Origin: Marinobacterium rhizophilum
Lineage (GTDB): Bacteria > Pseudomonadota > Gammaproteobacteria > Pseudomonadales > Balneatricaceae
Direction: 5' to 3'
Assembly: GCF_024397915.1 (NCBI RefSeq)
Contig: NZ_CP073347.1
Coordinates: forward strand, 3,286,001-3,350,000
Length of the DNA: 64,000 nt
Part shown: one piece after another, positions 18,836 to 27,554 of the stretch
Numbering within the stretch: the stretch's first letter is position 1
Layout: every line of letters starts with the position of its first letter
Notes under the pieces: generated by a model
What the model was told of the DNA's origin: nothing
The model's database searches: none
Seen by the model: the letters and a program-made list of their open reading frames with translations, nothing else
Made by a program: the position numbers and the translations under genes

Positions 18836-20372
18836 TCTCCTTTACCGGAGCACTGTCAAAGTGACCCGCCATCCATTGACCCACCTCATCGATGCTGGTG
18901 TCACGCACCGCCTTGAGCGGCGACAGCTCGCCATGGCAGATGGCGCAAATTCGATCGGAAATTTCAAACAGCTCGTCGATATCCTCAGACACGATCAGGA
19001 TGGCCGTGCCGGCATCGCGCAGCTCGATCAGCGCCTTGTGGATCGCCACTGCCGCACCGATATCCACCCCCCAGGTGGGATGGGCCGCCAGCAGCAATGC
19101 GGGATTCTGGCGGATTTCGCGGCCGATAATAAATTTCTGCAGGTTACCGCCCGAAAGGCTTTGCGCCGTGGCACCGATGCCGGCGCACTTGACCCTGAAG
19201 TCCTCGACAATGCGCTGCGCAAAGGCCCGGGTCCTGCCCCAGTCGACAAAGCCGTTTTTCACCAGGCCGGCGCCAAAGGCCGTCAGCAGGCCATTTTCCG
19301 ACAGGCTCATGTCCGGCACGGCGCCACGTCCCAGGCGCTCCTCCGGCACAAAGGCCAGCCCCTGCCTGCGCCGCTGCAACGGCGGCAACAGGGCGATACG
19401 CCCGGCCGGCACACTGATCTGGCCGGCATCATCCGCCAGCCGTTCGCCACTGAGTGCGGCCAGCAGCTCGTCCTGACCATTGCCAGCCACACCGGCAATA
19501 CCGACGATCTCGCCCCTGCGCACCCGCAGATTGATATTTTTCAGCCGGGTACCGAACGGATCCGGGCTGTCCAGTGACAGCTTATTGATGACCAGAAAGT
19601 CCTCGCCGCCCTCGCGTTTTTCATAGGTGGTGCTGATCGGCGTATCTTCCCCCACCATCATGCGGGCTATGCTCTGGGCGCTTTCATCGGCCGGCTTGCA
19701 CTCGCCGGTAACCCGCCCACCGCGCAGGATGGTGGCGTTGTGACAGAGCGCGCGTACCTCGTTCAGCTTGTGACTGATAAACAGAATGCAGCAGCCTTCT
19801 GCCGCCAGCTGGTTCAGCGTCTGGAACAGCCCATCCACTTCCTGGGGGGTCAGCACCGAGGTGGGCTCATCCAGTATCAGCAGCTGGATATCCTGGATCA
19901 GGCAGCGCACGATCTCGACGCGCTGGCGCGCGCCGATGGACAGCGAGTGCACCAGCCGATCCGGCTCCAGCGCCATGCCGTAACGCTCGGATACCTCCCG
20001 TATGCGGCGTCCCAGCGCCTTGAGATCGCGGGCTTCATGGGCCGGCAGACTGAGGGCAATGTTTTCAGTCACGCTCAGGGTCTCGAACAGCGCAAAGTGC
20101 TGGAACACCATGCCAATCCCCATCGCCCGTGCCTGGGCGGGATCGGCAATATCCACAGGCAGGCCCTGCCAGTAAATTGTGCCCTCATCGGGCCGCATCA
20201 CGCCGTAAATCATTTTCATCAGCGTGCTTTTGCCGGCGCCGTTTTCCCCCAGCATGGCGTGAATCTCCCCCGGATACAGCTCCAGGCAAACCCGGTCATT
20301 GGCCAATACACCGGGGAAGCGCTTGCTGATATTACGCAGGGACAGCCTGGGCTGTGGTTGTGCTGTCGTCAT
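18816..20372 (-). CDS. ABC transporter ATP-binding protein, two-domain (RbsA/NupO-like)
   Basis: This 518-residue ATPase has two fused ABC domains. Domain 1 has an intact Walker A (G-E-N-G-A-G-K-S-T) and a signature L-S-I-G-A-R-Q-R-V-E. Domain 2 has a degenerate Walker A (G-V-A-G-N-G-Q-D-E-L) and signature L-S-G-G-N-L-Q-K, as usual in the RbsA class. The start M-T-T-A-Q at 20372 follows GGAAGGA; an upstream frame to 20444 has no support. It heads the four-gene operon ATPase-permease-permease-binding protein. Walker B reads L-L-I-L-D-E-P-T-S-V-L-T in domain 1. Confidence 0.9.
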   Translation of the reverse strand: MTTAQPQPRLSLRNISKRFPGVLANDRVCLELYPGEIHAMLGENGAGKSTLMKMIYGVMRPDEGTIYWQGLPVDIADPAQARAMGIGMVFQHFALFETLSVTENIALSLPAHEARDLKALGRRIREVSERYGMALEPDRLVHSLSIGARQRVEIVRCLIQDIQLLILDEPTSVLTPQEVDGLFQTLNQLAAEGCCILFISHKLNEVRALCHNATILRGGRVTGECKPADESAQSIARMMVGEDTPISTTYEKREGGEDFLVINKLSLDSPDPFGTRLKNINLRVRRGEIVGIAGVAGNGQDELLAALSGERLADDAGQISVPAGRIALLPPLQRRRQGLAFVPEERLGRGAVPDMSLSENGLLTAFGAGLVKNGFVDWGRTRAFAQRIVEDFRVKCAGIGATAQSLSGGNLQKFIIGREIRQNPALLLAAHPTWGVDIGAAVAIHKALIELRDAGTAILIVSEDIDELFEISDRICAICHGELSPLKAVRDTSIDEVGQWMAGHFDSAPVKESAHVPG

Positions 20373-20726
20373 AACGTCCTTCCATGATGGAAATACCGGG
20401 TGGCGCGCACTGAGAATAGCCCATGCGCTGACCCCGCGCCCCAAGCTCTCAGCTGCTCGCCCTCTGAGTACAGCAACCGCCGTGCCACTCTATGCCTGCA
20501 CCGGCCTATTATAGGGGTGCCGCCTGCCCTGACCGGGATGAAAGCCTGTTACGTTCTGACTATTTAGTCAACTTCAAACACAACTTCCGGCCAAAATTCG
20601 CCCGCACTGCCAGAGCACGGCACCGCCTTGCCTGCACCCAGACAGTGCCCCGTGCTCACAAGTGGGCAGCACCGGTGACACCTTATGGCATAATGCCGGT
20701 TTTCCATGTCCACGGAGCCCTGCCGG
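20373..20726. other. Divergent region between the BMP transporter operon and rsmE
   Basis: This gap of about 350 bp must contain promoters for both directions. A consensus TATAAT on the minus strand at 20513-20508 is the best -10 candidate for the transporter operon, but no good -35 is placed upstream of it. I see no small gene or structured RNA. Confidence 0.4.
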
Positions 20727-21461
20727 ATGCGTATTCCGCGCTGCTATGAACCCCAGCCCATGAACCCCGGTGACAGCCTGATGCTGGGCGACAACAACGT
20801 GCAGCACCTGGCGCGCACACTGCGCATGCGCGCCGGTGATCAGGTTCTGCTGTTTAACGGTGATGGCCAGGAGTTTCACGCCACCGCGCTTGAAGTCGAC
20901 AAGCGCAGCATGCAGGTGCGTATCGACAGCGGTGAAGCCCCCAAACGGGACAGCGCGCTGCAGATCCACATTGGCCAGAGCCTGTCGCGGGGCGAGCGCA
21001 TGGACTATGCCGTGCAAAAGGCCACGGAGCTCGGCATGGCGCGCATGACACCGCTGTTCTCCGAACGCTGCGAAGTCAAACTCAACAGCGAGCGCCAGGA
21101 CAAGCGCCTGCGTCACTGGCAGCAGGTGGCCATCAGTGCCTGTGAACAAAGCCTGCGTTGCACTGTGCCGCAGCTGGATGCACCTGAGCCCCTGGATCAC
21201 TGGGTACGCAGCGTCGAGGCGGATCTCAAGCTGGTGCTGCATCACCACAGCGCGACACCCCTGGGCGATCTCCCGCGTCCCGGTTCCATTGCCTTGCTCA
21301 TTGGCCCGGAGGGTGGCCTGACCGAGGCGGAAGTTCAGCTCGCCATGGCGAGCGGCTTTCGGCCGGTAGCCCTGGGACCGCGGGTACTGCGCACCGAAAC
21401 CGCTCCGGTGGTCGCCCAGGCGATTCTGCAAAGCCACTGGGGTGATCTGGCCGGCAACTGA
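20727..21461 (+). CDS. rsmE: 16S rRNA m3U1498 methyltransferase
   Basis: RsmE methylates N3 of U1498 in 16S rRNA using SAM. From M-R-I-P-R at 20727 the protein has 244 residues, the normal length; an ATG at 20706 would add seven residues with no family support. The SPOUT-fold motifs are visible: G-Q-S-L-S-R-G-E-R-M-D-Y, the knot region L-L-I-G-P-E-G-G-L-T-E-A-E, and A-L-G-P-R-V-L-R-T-E-T-A near the C-terminus. gshB follows about 100 bp later, as in pseudomonads. Confidence 0.94.
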   Translation: MRIPRCYEPQPMNPGDSLMLGDNNVQHLARTLRMRAGDQVLLFNGDGQEFHATALEVDKRSMQVRIDSGEAPKRDSALQIHIGQSLSRGERMDYAVQKATELGMARMTPLFSERCEVKLNSERQDKRLRHWQQVAISACEQSLRCTVPQLDAPEPLDHWVRSVEADLKLVLHHHSATPLGDLPRPGSIALLIGPEGGLTEAEVQLAMASGFRPVALGPRVLRTETAPVVAQAILQSHWGDLAGN

Positions 21462-21564
21462 CCAGGCCTGCCAGCACCAGTTGATTCAATCGCGGCGCTG
21501 GCTGCCACCTCCATCCATGGGTACACTTGCCCTATCAACAGACTGACAGAGGATGCACCCGCGC

Positions 21565-22515
21565 ATGTCCATCAAGGTTGGCATCGTCATGGACCCCATC
21601 GAGTCCATCAACTTCAAGAAAGACAGCTCACTGGCCATGCTCTGGGCCGCCCAGCAGAAAGGCTGGGAGCTGTACTACATGGAACAGCAGCACCTCTACT
21701 CCCGCGATGGCCAGGCTCTGGCCGACATGGCGCCGCTGCAGGTGGCCATGGACCCGGACAACTGGTTTACCCGTGGCACCTATACCACCACACCGCTGGC
21801 GGATCTGGATGTGATCCTGATGCGCAAGGACCCGCCGTTCAACAACGAGTTTGTCTACAGCACCTACCTGCTGGAACAGGCCGAGAAACAGGGCACCCTG
21901 GTGGTCAACCCGTCGCAGCGCCTGCGCGACTTCAATGAAAAGCTGTTTGCCACCCATTTCCCGCAATGCTGTCCGCCGGTGCTGGTCACCCGTCGCGATG
22001 ACCTGCTGCGCAAGTTCCACGCCGAGCACGGCGATGTCATTTTCAAGCCGCTGGATGGCATGGGCGGCAGCCAGATCTTTCGCATCCAGCCCGATGGCGT
22101 CAACCTCGGTGTGATCATCGAGACGCTGACAAAGTACGGCACCGAAACCATCATGGCGCAGAAGTACATTCCCGAAATCACCCAGGGCGACAAGCGCATC
22201 CTGATGGTGGACGGTGAGCCTGTACCCTACGCCCTGGCCCGCATCCCCATGGCGGGCGAAACCCGCGGAAACCTGGCCGCCGGGGGTTCCGGCGAGGGCC
22301 GCGAGCTGACCGAGCGAGATCGCTGGATCTGCGATCAGGTCGGTCCTGCGCTGCGCGAGCAGGGTCTGCTGTTTGTCGGTCTGGACGTCATTGGCGACTA
22401 CCTGACCGAAATCAACGTCACCAGCCCCACCTGCATCCGCGAACTGGATTCCCAGTTCGGCCTCGATATCGGCATGCAACTGATGGATGCCATAGAGCGC
22501 AAGCTCAAGGCCTGA
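21565..22515 (+). CDS. gshB: Glutathione synthetase
   Basis: GshB joins gamma-glutamylcysteine and glycine using ATP. The 316-residue length and the N-terminus M-S-I-K-V-G-I-V-M-D-P-I fit the family; an ATG at 21553 lies within the ribosome-binding region and is less likely. ATP-grasp elements are visible: D-V-I-F-K-P-L-D-G-M-G-G, the glycine-rich loop around G-N-L-A-A-G-G-S-G-E-G-R, and the closing E-I-N-V-T-S-P-T-C. It heads the conserved run gshB, tonB-like, yqgE, ruvX, pyrR, pyrB, pyrC'. Confidence 0.96.
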   Translation: MSIKVGIVMDPIESINFKKDSSLAMLWAAQQKGWELYYMEQQHLYSRDGQALADMAPLQVAMDPDNWFTRGTYTTTPLADLDVILMRKDPPFNNEFVYSTYLLEQAEKQGTLVVNPSQRLRDFNEKLFATHFPQCCPPVLVTRRDDLLRKFHAEHGDVIFKPLDGMGGSQIFRIQPDGVNLGVIIETLTKYGTETIMAQKYIPEITQGDKRILMVDGEPVPYALARIPMAGETRGNLAAGGSGEGRELTERDRWICDQVGPALREQGLLFVGLDVIGDYLTEINVTSPTCIRELDSQFGLDIGMQLMDAIERKLKA

Positions 22516-22523
22516 GGCGCACC

Positions 22524-23501
22524 TTGAACAGGCTCACCACTTCGATCCCCGCCACCACCGGCCCTGCGCCGGCGGTGGGCGTTATGGACCGGTTTGGCTT
22601 TACCCTGTTCGCTGCCATCACGATCCACGCCATCGTGCTGCTGGGCATCAGCTTTTCGAGCGTGGAATACAAACCGCCGCGCAAGACACTGGACATCACC
22701 CTGGCACGTTTCGAATCCCCCGAAGCCCCCAGGGAAGCCGACTTTATTGCCCAGGCCAACCAGCTGGGCAGCGGTACGGCCGAGACCAAACGCGCACCCT
22801 CCACGCTGGAAGATGCCCCCTTCCACAGCAACGAACAGCAGCAACAGGCCCGTCAGCAAAGCCAGCCCGTGCCCACCACACCGGAGGTGGCACCCGAGCC
22901 CACCCCGACTCCTGCGCCTCGGCCTGACGTTGCCACCCCCCAGCCGGTGAAGGCCGCGCCCAGCCCCCAGAAAGTGGTTACCACCACGGCCCCCGCCAAA
23001 CCCAAGCAGAGCAGCCAGCCGGCCGCGACCAAGTCCGCCGCCCCGCCGCCCACGCCCGGCGTTTCAACGTCGCTACTGGCCCGCAGCCTGGAAATCGCCA
23101 GTCTGCAGGCACAGCTCGACCTGCAGCAGGAACAGTTCGCCAAAAAACCCCGGGTACGGCGCCTGACCGCCGCCGCCACGCTCAAGGGCAGCGATGCCGC
23201 CTACCTGGACAACTGGCGCCGCGAAATCGAGCGTTACGGCAATGACAACTACCCCACCGAGGCCCGCAACCAGGGTATCTATGGCAGCCTGCGCCTGCTG
23301 GTTTCCATCCTGCCGGACGGCAACGTCAGGGCCATCGAAGTGCTGCAATCCTCCGGCTACAAGGTACTGGACGATGCCGCCGTGCGCATCGTGCAGCTGG
23401 CCTCGCCGTTTCAGGCTTTCCCGGTGGAAATGCGCAAAACCACCGATCAACTTGAAATAATTAGAACTTGGAAGTTTGAGAATCAGACCCGGCTGTACTA
23501 A
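22524..23501 (+). CDS. TonB-like energy transducer (TonB3 type)
   Basis: This 325-residue inner-membrane protein has one N-terminal transmembrane helix (about residues 27-42), a long periplasmic Pro/Ala/Thr-rich linker (about 65-190), a short helical Q-rich region, and a C-terminal TonB domain (about 235-325) with G-S-L-R-L-L-V-S-I-L-P-D-G and Y-K-V-L-D-D-A-A-V-R-I. The start appears to be TTG eight bases after gshB; an ATG at 22584 would remove 20 residues. The homologue at this locus in P. aeruginosa (TonB3) affects twitching motility, which fits pilT/pilU being present 10 kb away, but ExbB/ExbD partners are not nearby. Confidence 0.85.
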   Translation: MNRLTTSIPATTGPAPAVGVMDRFGFTLFAAITIHAIVLLGISFSSVEYKPPRKTLDITLARFESPEAPREADFIAQANQLGSGTAETKRAPSTLEDAPFHSNEQQQQARQQSQPVPTTPEVAPEPTPTPAPRPDVATPQPVKAAPSPQKVVTTTAPAKPKQSSQPAATKSAAPPPTPGVSTSLLARSLEIASLQAQLDLQQEQFAKKPRVRRLTAAATLKGSDAAYLDNWRREIERYGNDNYPTEARNQGIYGSLRLLVSILPDGNVRAIEVLQSSGYKVLDDAAVRIVQLASPFQAFPVEMRKTTDQLEIIRTWKFENQTRLY

Positions 23502-23527
23502 GCCTTAGGGGAACCTCCAAGCGATGC

Positions 23528-24103
23528 ATGCCGATGTCATTCAAGCCCAGCAGTCTGCGCGACCACTTCCTGATCTCGATGCCGCATATGCACGATGCCC
23601 ATTTCGAGCATACCGTGACGTACATCTGTGATCACAGCGAATATGGCGCCATGGGTATCGTTATCAACCGCCCGCTGGACCTGCGTCTGGATGCGCTGCT
23701 CAAGCACCTGGACACCACCGACAGCCTGCAGGTGGTGGATAACCGCCCGGTATACGGCGGCGGGCCGGTTCAGGGTGAACGCGGCTTCGTGCTGCACCGC
23801 GCCCAGGACAGCCCCTGGCTGGCCACTTACCAGGTCACGGATGATGTCTGCCTGACCACCTCCATCGACATCCTCGAGGATATCGCCAGCGGCAACGGTA
23901 CAACCGATGCACTGATCGCGCTGGGGTATGCCGGCTGGGGCGCCGGACAACTGGAACGCGAGATCAGCGACAACGCCTGGCTCAGCTGCCCCGCCAACCT
24001 GGACATACTGTTCAAGCTGCCTGCCGAACAGCGCCTGCACGCCGCCGCCGCCACCCTGGGTATCAATCTGGACCTGCTGACCGCCCAGGCCGGCCACGCC
24101 TGA
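23528..24103 (+). CDS. yqgE: YqgE/AlgH family protein
   Basis: This cytoplasmic protein of 191 residues belongs to the UPF0301/AlgH family, whose biochemical function is not established. Conserved pieces are seen: L-R-D-H-F-L-I-S-M-P near the start, G-A-M-G-I-V-I-N-R-P, and V-Y-G-G-G-P-V. ATGs at 23528 and 23534 are both plausible. Genomic linkage to ruvX is very widespread. It was once thought to regulate alginate genes in Pseudomonas, a claim that is not secure. Confidence 0.92.
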   Translation: MPMSFKPSSLRDHFLISMPHMHDAHFEHTVTYICDHSEYGAMGIVINRPLDLRLDALLKHLDTTDSLQVVDNRPVYGGGPVQGERGFVLHRAQDSPWLATYQVTDDVCLTTSIDILEDIASGNGTTDALIALGYAGWGAGQLEREISDNAWLSCPANLDILFKLPAEQRLHAAAATLGINLDLLTAQAGHA

Positions 24104-24164
24104 CCCCCTGAATCCCCCGCCGAACCCTGCCACGACGCACAGCCAGACCCGCACCGACAGCCTG

Positions 24165-24193
24165 TTAAGTTGTGGCGCCAACTTGGCTATAAT
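24165..24193 (+). promoter_or_regulatory. Candidate promoter of the ruvX-pyr operon with an internal dyad
   Basis: A consensus -10 TATAAT (24188-24193) lies 17 bp from a weak -35 TTAAGT (24165-24170), 84 bp before the ruvX start. An inverted repeat AAGTTG-TGGCGC-CAACTT (24167-24184) sits between the two hexamers and could be an operator. The gene run after it encodes pyrimidine functions, so pyrimidine control is a reasonable guess. Confidence 0.55.
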
Positions 24194-24276
24194 GGTGCGC
24201 GATTCCAGCCCCGCCGCCCTCGTGCCGCGCCGGGCCCTCTCACCGCCCCAGTGGGCACACACAGATTGCGGATTGA

Positions 24277-24753
24277 ATGAACCCAGACTGCCTGCAGGCA
24301 TTAGCCTTTGACTTTGGAACCAGCCGTATCGGTGTCGCCGTGGGCCAGACCCTGACCGCCACCGCCACCGCCATTGCACCGGTCAGTGCACGGGATGGCA
24401 TTCCCGACTGGAACCAGATCGATCAAATCGTGCAGGAATGGTCCCCCGATGCCCTGGTGGTCGGCATTCCGCTGAACATGGACGGCAGCATCAGCGACAT
24501 GGCCCGCCGGGCACGCAAGTTCGCCAACCGCCTGCATGAGCGCTACAAGCTGCCGAGCTTTTTGATGGATGAGCGCCTCAGCACGCGCGAAGCCAAGTCG
24601 ATTCATCGCGCCGCCGGCGGCGGTACCAACTACAAAAAGGAATCGGTGGACGGCATTGCGGCTCAACTGATTCTTGAAAGCTGGTTTTCCAGCGAACAAC
24701 GCATTCCCAGCCATTCACGACTGGAGGACCTTTATGACATCGGACAATCTTAG
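24277..24753 (+). CDS. ruvX: Holliday-junction resolvase-like / pre-16S rRNA nuclease
   Basis: YqgF/RuvX is an RNase H-fold nuclease that matures the 5' end of 16S rRNA. It has 158 residues. The first catalytic Asp is in A-F-D-F-G-T-S-R-I-G-V-A. V-V-G-I-P-L-N-M-D-G and D-E-R-L-S-T-R-E-A follow, and the final Asp is in K-E-S-V-D-G-I-A-A. It overlaps pyrR by 20 bp, so the two are translationally linked. Confidence 0.94.
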   Translation: MNPDCLQALAFDFGTSRIGVAVGQTLTATATAIAPVSARDGIPDWNQIDQIVQEWSPDALVVGIPLNMDGSISDMARRARKFANRLHERYKLPSFLMDERLSTREAKSIHRAAGGGTNYKKESVDGIAAQLILESWFSSEQRIPSHSRLEDLYDIGQS

Positions 24754-25243
24754 TGTCGACGCCCTGCTGGACAGCATGGGCAAGCAGCTCAAAGCTACCC
24801 TGGAGCAGCGCCAGATCGAGAACCCGCTGATTGTCGGCATCCGCACCGGCGGCGTCTGGCTGGCGGAACGACTGCAGCAGCAGCTCGCGCTGCAGGAGCC
24901 CATCGGCGTATTGGATATCTCGTTTTACCGCGACGACTTCACCCAGAAAGGTCTCAACCCCAGCGTTCAGCCGTCCCAGCTGCAAAGCGATACCAATGGG
25001 CGTCATATTATCCTGGTGGACGACGTCATCATGTCCGGACGTACCGTGCGCGCCGCGCTCAACGAGCTGTTCGACTTTGGCCGTCCGGCATCGGTCACCC
25101 TGGTGACACTGCTGGACCTGCAGCGCCGCGAACTGCCGGTACAGGCGGACGTTGTGGGCGCCACCCTGGTGCTGGGCCCCAACCAGGTCGTCAAGCTCAG
25201 CGGCCCCGAGCCGCTTGAACTCACCATTCGTCAACGTACCTGA
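24734..25243 (+). CDS. pyrR: Bifunctional pyr operon regulator / uracil phosphoribosyltransferase
   Basis: PyrR has a type I phosphoribosyltransferase fold; in Gram-positives it attenuates pyr mRNA, and in Pseudomonas it is reported to affect pyrB expression. From the ATG at 24734, after GGAGGACC, it has 169 residues. The PRPP-binding signature H-I-I-L-V-D-D-V-I-M-S-G-R-T is clear, and G-I-R-T-G-G-V is the pyrophosphate loop. It lies between ruvX and pyrB with overlaps on both sides (20 bp, and a TGATG junction), typical of the pyrR-pyrB-pyrC' unit. Confidence 0.93.
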   Translation: MTSDNLSVDALLDSMGKQLKATLEQRQIENPLIVGIRTGGVWLAERLQQQLALQEPIGVLDISFYRDDFTQKGLNPSVQPSQLQSDTNGRHIILVDDVIMSGRTVRAALNELFDFGRPASVTLVTLLDLQRRELPVQADVVGATLVLGPNQVVKLSGPEPLELTIRQRT

Positions 25244-26262
25244 TGCGGGCCGATACCATGTTTGAACACAACGATCCCAACCGGATTCAGCTCAACAGCA
25301 GCGGACAACTGCGCCACTTCCTGACCACCGAGGGCCTGTCCCGCGAGCTGCTGACCGAGATTCTCGACACCGCGGACTCCTTTGTCGACATGGGTGCCAA
25401 GCAGATCAAGAAAATGCCCCTGTTGCGCGGCCGCACCGTGGTAAACCTGTTCTTCGAGGCCAGCACGCGCACTCTAAGCACCTTCGAGCTGGCCGCCAAG
25501 CGCCTGTCCGCCGACGTGCTGAACCTCAACATCAGCACCTCGTCCACCTCCAAGGGTGAAACCCTGAAAGACACCCTGATGACGCTCGAAGCCATGCATT
25601 CGGACATGTTCGTGGTGCGGCATGCCGACAGCGGCGCGGCCCACTTTATCGCCAGCCAGGTGACCCCCCATGTGGCCGTCATCAATGCGGGCGATGGCCG
25701 TCACGCCCACCCCACCCAGGCCATGCTGGACATGCTCACCATCCGCCGTCACAAGGGCAGTTTCGAGCCTCTGACCTTCGCCATCGTCGGCGACATCCTG
25801 CATTCGCGCGTGGCCCGCTCCCAGATTCATGCACTGCGCACCCTGGGTGCCCGGGAGATTCGCGTCATTGCCCCCAAAACGCTGTTGCCGCGCCATATCG
25901 AAGCCATGGGCGTGAAGGTGTTTACCGATATGCGTGAGGGCCTGAAGGATGTCGATGTCATTATGATGCTGCGCCTGCAGAAGGAACGCATGACCAGCGC
26001 GCTGCTGCCCAGTGAATCCGAGTTCTACAAGCTCTACGGCATGACCACCGAAAAGCTGGCCTATGCCCATCCCGAGGCCGTTGTCATGCACCCCGGTCCG
26101 ATCAACCGCGGCGTCGAAATAGAATCCGCCATCGCCGACGGCCCCCGCTCCCTGATCCTCGACCAGGTCACCAACGGCATTGCCGTGCGCATGGCCGTCA
26201 TGTCCATGGCCATGAGCGGCCAGGTGGTCGAAAAACAGCTGCAGCACCCGTCCGCCAACTGA
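25243..26262 (+). CDS. pyrB: Aspartate carbamoyltransferase catalytic subunit
   Basis: PyrB condenses carbamoyl phosphate with aspartate in UMP synthesis. It has 339 residues from the ATG that overlaps the pyrR stop (TGATG); a second ATG at 25258 is possible. Conserved parts: F-F-E-A-S-T-R-T, V-V-R-H-A-D-S-G-A-A-H-F, H-P-T-Q-A-M-L-D, M-H-P-G-P-I-N-R-G-V. The carbamoyl-phosphate loop, usually S-T-R-T-R-x-x-F-E, reads S-T-R-T-L-S-T-F-E, with the second Arg changed to Leu on a rare CTA codon. As in pseudomonads, it is expected to assemble with the dihydroorotase-like protein encoded next. Confidence 0.93.
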   Translation: MRADTMFEHNDPNRIQLNSSGQLRHFLTTEGLSRELLTEILDTADSFVDMGAKQIKKMPLLRGRTVVNLFFEASTRTLSTFELAAKRLSADVLNLNISTSSTSKGETLKDTLMTLEAMHSDMFVVRHADSGAAHFIASQVTPHVAVINAGDGRHAHPTQAMLDMLTIRRHKGSFEPLTFAIVGDILHSRVARSQIHALRTLGAREIRVIAPKTLLPRHIEAMGVKVFTDMREGLKDVDVIMMLRLQKERMTSALLPSESEFYKLYGMTTEKLAYAHPEAVVMHPGPINRGVEIESAIADGPRSLILDQVTNGIAVRMAVMSMAMSGQVVEKQLQHPSAN

Positions 26263-26282
26263 CCGCAACAGGAACTCACTCG

Positions 26283-27554
26283 ATGAACATCAAGATAGCC
26301 GGTGGCCGTGTGATCGACCCGAGCCAGTCACTGGACCAGGTCTGCGACCTCTATATCAGCAACGGCCTTATCATCGCCCATGGCGATGCCCCCGAAGGCT
26401 TTGTGCCGGACAGCACGCTGGACGCCAGCGGCCAGGTCGTCTGCCCGGGCCTCGTGGACCTTTGCGCCCACCTGCGCGAGCCCGGCGCCACCCACAAGGG
26501 CAGCATCGCCCAGGAAAGCCATGCCGCCGCAGCCGGCGGCATCACCACCCTGGTCGCGATGCCGACCACCAGCCCCATTGTCGATACTCCGGCGGTGGCA
26601 CAGCTGATCCAGGACAAGGCCCGCGCCACTGGCAAGGCCCGTGTGCTGCCCATGGGCGCCCTGACCCAGGGCCTGGCGGGCGAGCAGTTGTCACCGATGC
26701 ATGCGCTGGCCAGCTCCGGCTGTATTGCCTTTACCAACAGCCGCCGCCCCATTCGCAGCAGCCTGGTACTGATGCGCTGCCTGGAGTACGCCGCCACCCA
26801 TGACCTGCTGGTGCTGTTCCAGGCCCAGGATGCGGAACTGTCCGGCGGCTGCATGCACGACGACACGACCAGTACCCGGCTGGGTCTGGCCGGCATTCCG
26901 GAAGCCGCCGAAACCGTGGAAGTCGCCCGCTGCCTGATGCTGGTCGAGCAGACCGGCGCCCGGGCGCACTTCGGCCAGATATCCTGCGAGCGCTCGGCCC
27001 GCATGATCATGGAGGCGCGTGAGCGCGGCCTCAACGTCAGCGCCGATATCGCCATCCATCACCTGCTGTTAAGCGACAGTAATGTGAATGGCTTTGACAG
27101 CAACTTCCATGTCATTCCGCCACTGCGCAGCCAGCTGGATCGTGCCGGCCTGCGCCAGGCGTTGCTCGCCGGCGGTATCCAGGCGATCTGTTCAGACCAC
27201 CAGCCCCATGACCCCATTGCCAAGCAGGCGCCTTTTGCCGCCACGGAGCCCGGTATTGCCGGGCTCGAGACCTTGCTGTCGCTAAGCCTGATGCTGGTCG
27301 AACAGGACGTGCTGGATCTGCCCCGGCTCATTGCCATGCTCAGCTGCGAACCCGCCCGCATTCTTGGCATTCAGGCCGGCACTCTCAACAATGGTGCGGC
27401 GGCGGATATCTGTATTTTCAATCCGGCGGCACGCTGGACACCCTCGGCGGACAAGACCCGCTCCGGCGGCGCCAACAGCCCCTTTATCGGCACCGAACTG
27501 GGCGGCCGGGTCACCCATACCCTGCTGGGCGGCAAGGTTGTGTTTCAGCTCTAA
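26283..27554 (+). CDS. pyrC': Dihydroorotase-like protein (probably inactive PyrC')
   Basis: This 423-residue protein has the amidohydrolase fold of class I dihydroorotases. Active enzymes have D-x-H-x-H-x-R-x-P-G; here the motif is D-L-C-A-H-L-R-E-P-G, so the first metal-binding His is Cys. The later S-D-H-Q-P-H-D keeps the Asp, and the strand that usually supplies a metal-binding His reads G-Q-I-S-C. In Pseudomonas the gene in this place (pyrC') encodes a catalytically dead partner needed to assemble PyrB into a dodecamer. The same role is likely here, with a separate active dihydroorotase elsewhere in the genome. Confidence 0.9.
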   Translation: MNIKIAGGRVIDPSQSLDQVCDLYISNGLIIAHGDAPEGFVPDSTLDASGQVVCPGLVDLCAHLREPGATHKGSIAQESHAAAAGGITTLVAMPTTSPIVDTPAVAQLIQDKARATGKARVLPMGALTQGLAGEQLSPMHALASSGCIAFTNSRRPIRSSLVLMRCLEYAATHDLLVLFQAQDAELSGGCMHDDTTSTRLGLAGIPEAAETVEVARCLMLVEQTGARAHFGQISCERSARMIMEARERGLNVSADIAIHHLLLSDSNVNGFDSNFHVIPPLRSQLDRAGLRQALLAGGIQAICSDHQPHDPIAKQAPFAATEPGIAGLETLLSLSLMLVEQDVLDLPRLIAMLSCEPARILGIQAGTLNNGAAADICIFNPAARWTPSADKTRSGGANSPFIGTELGGRVTHTLLGGKVVFQL

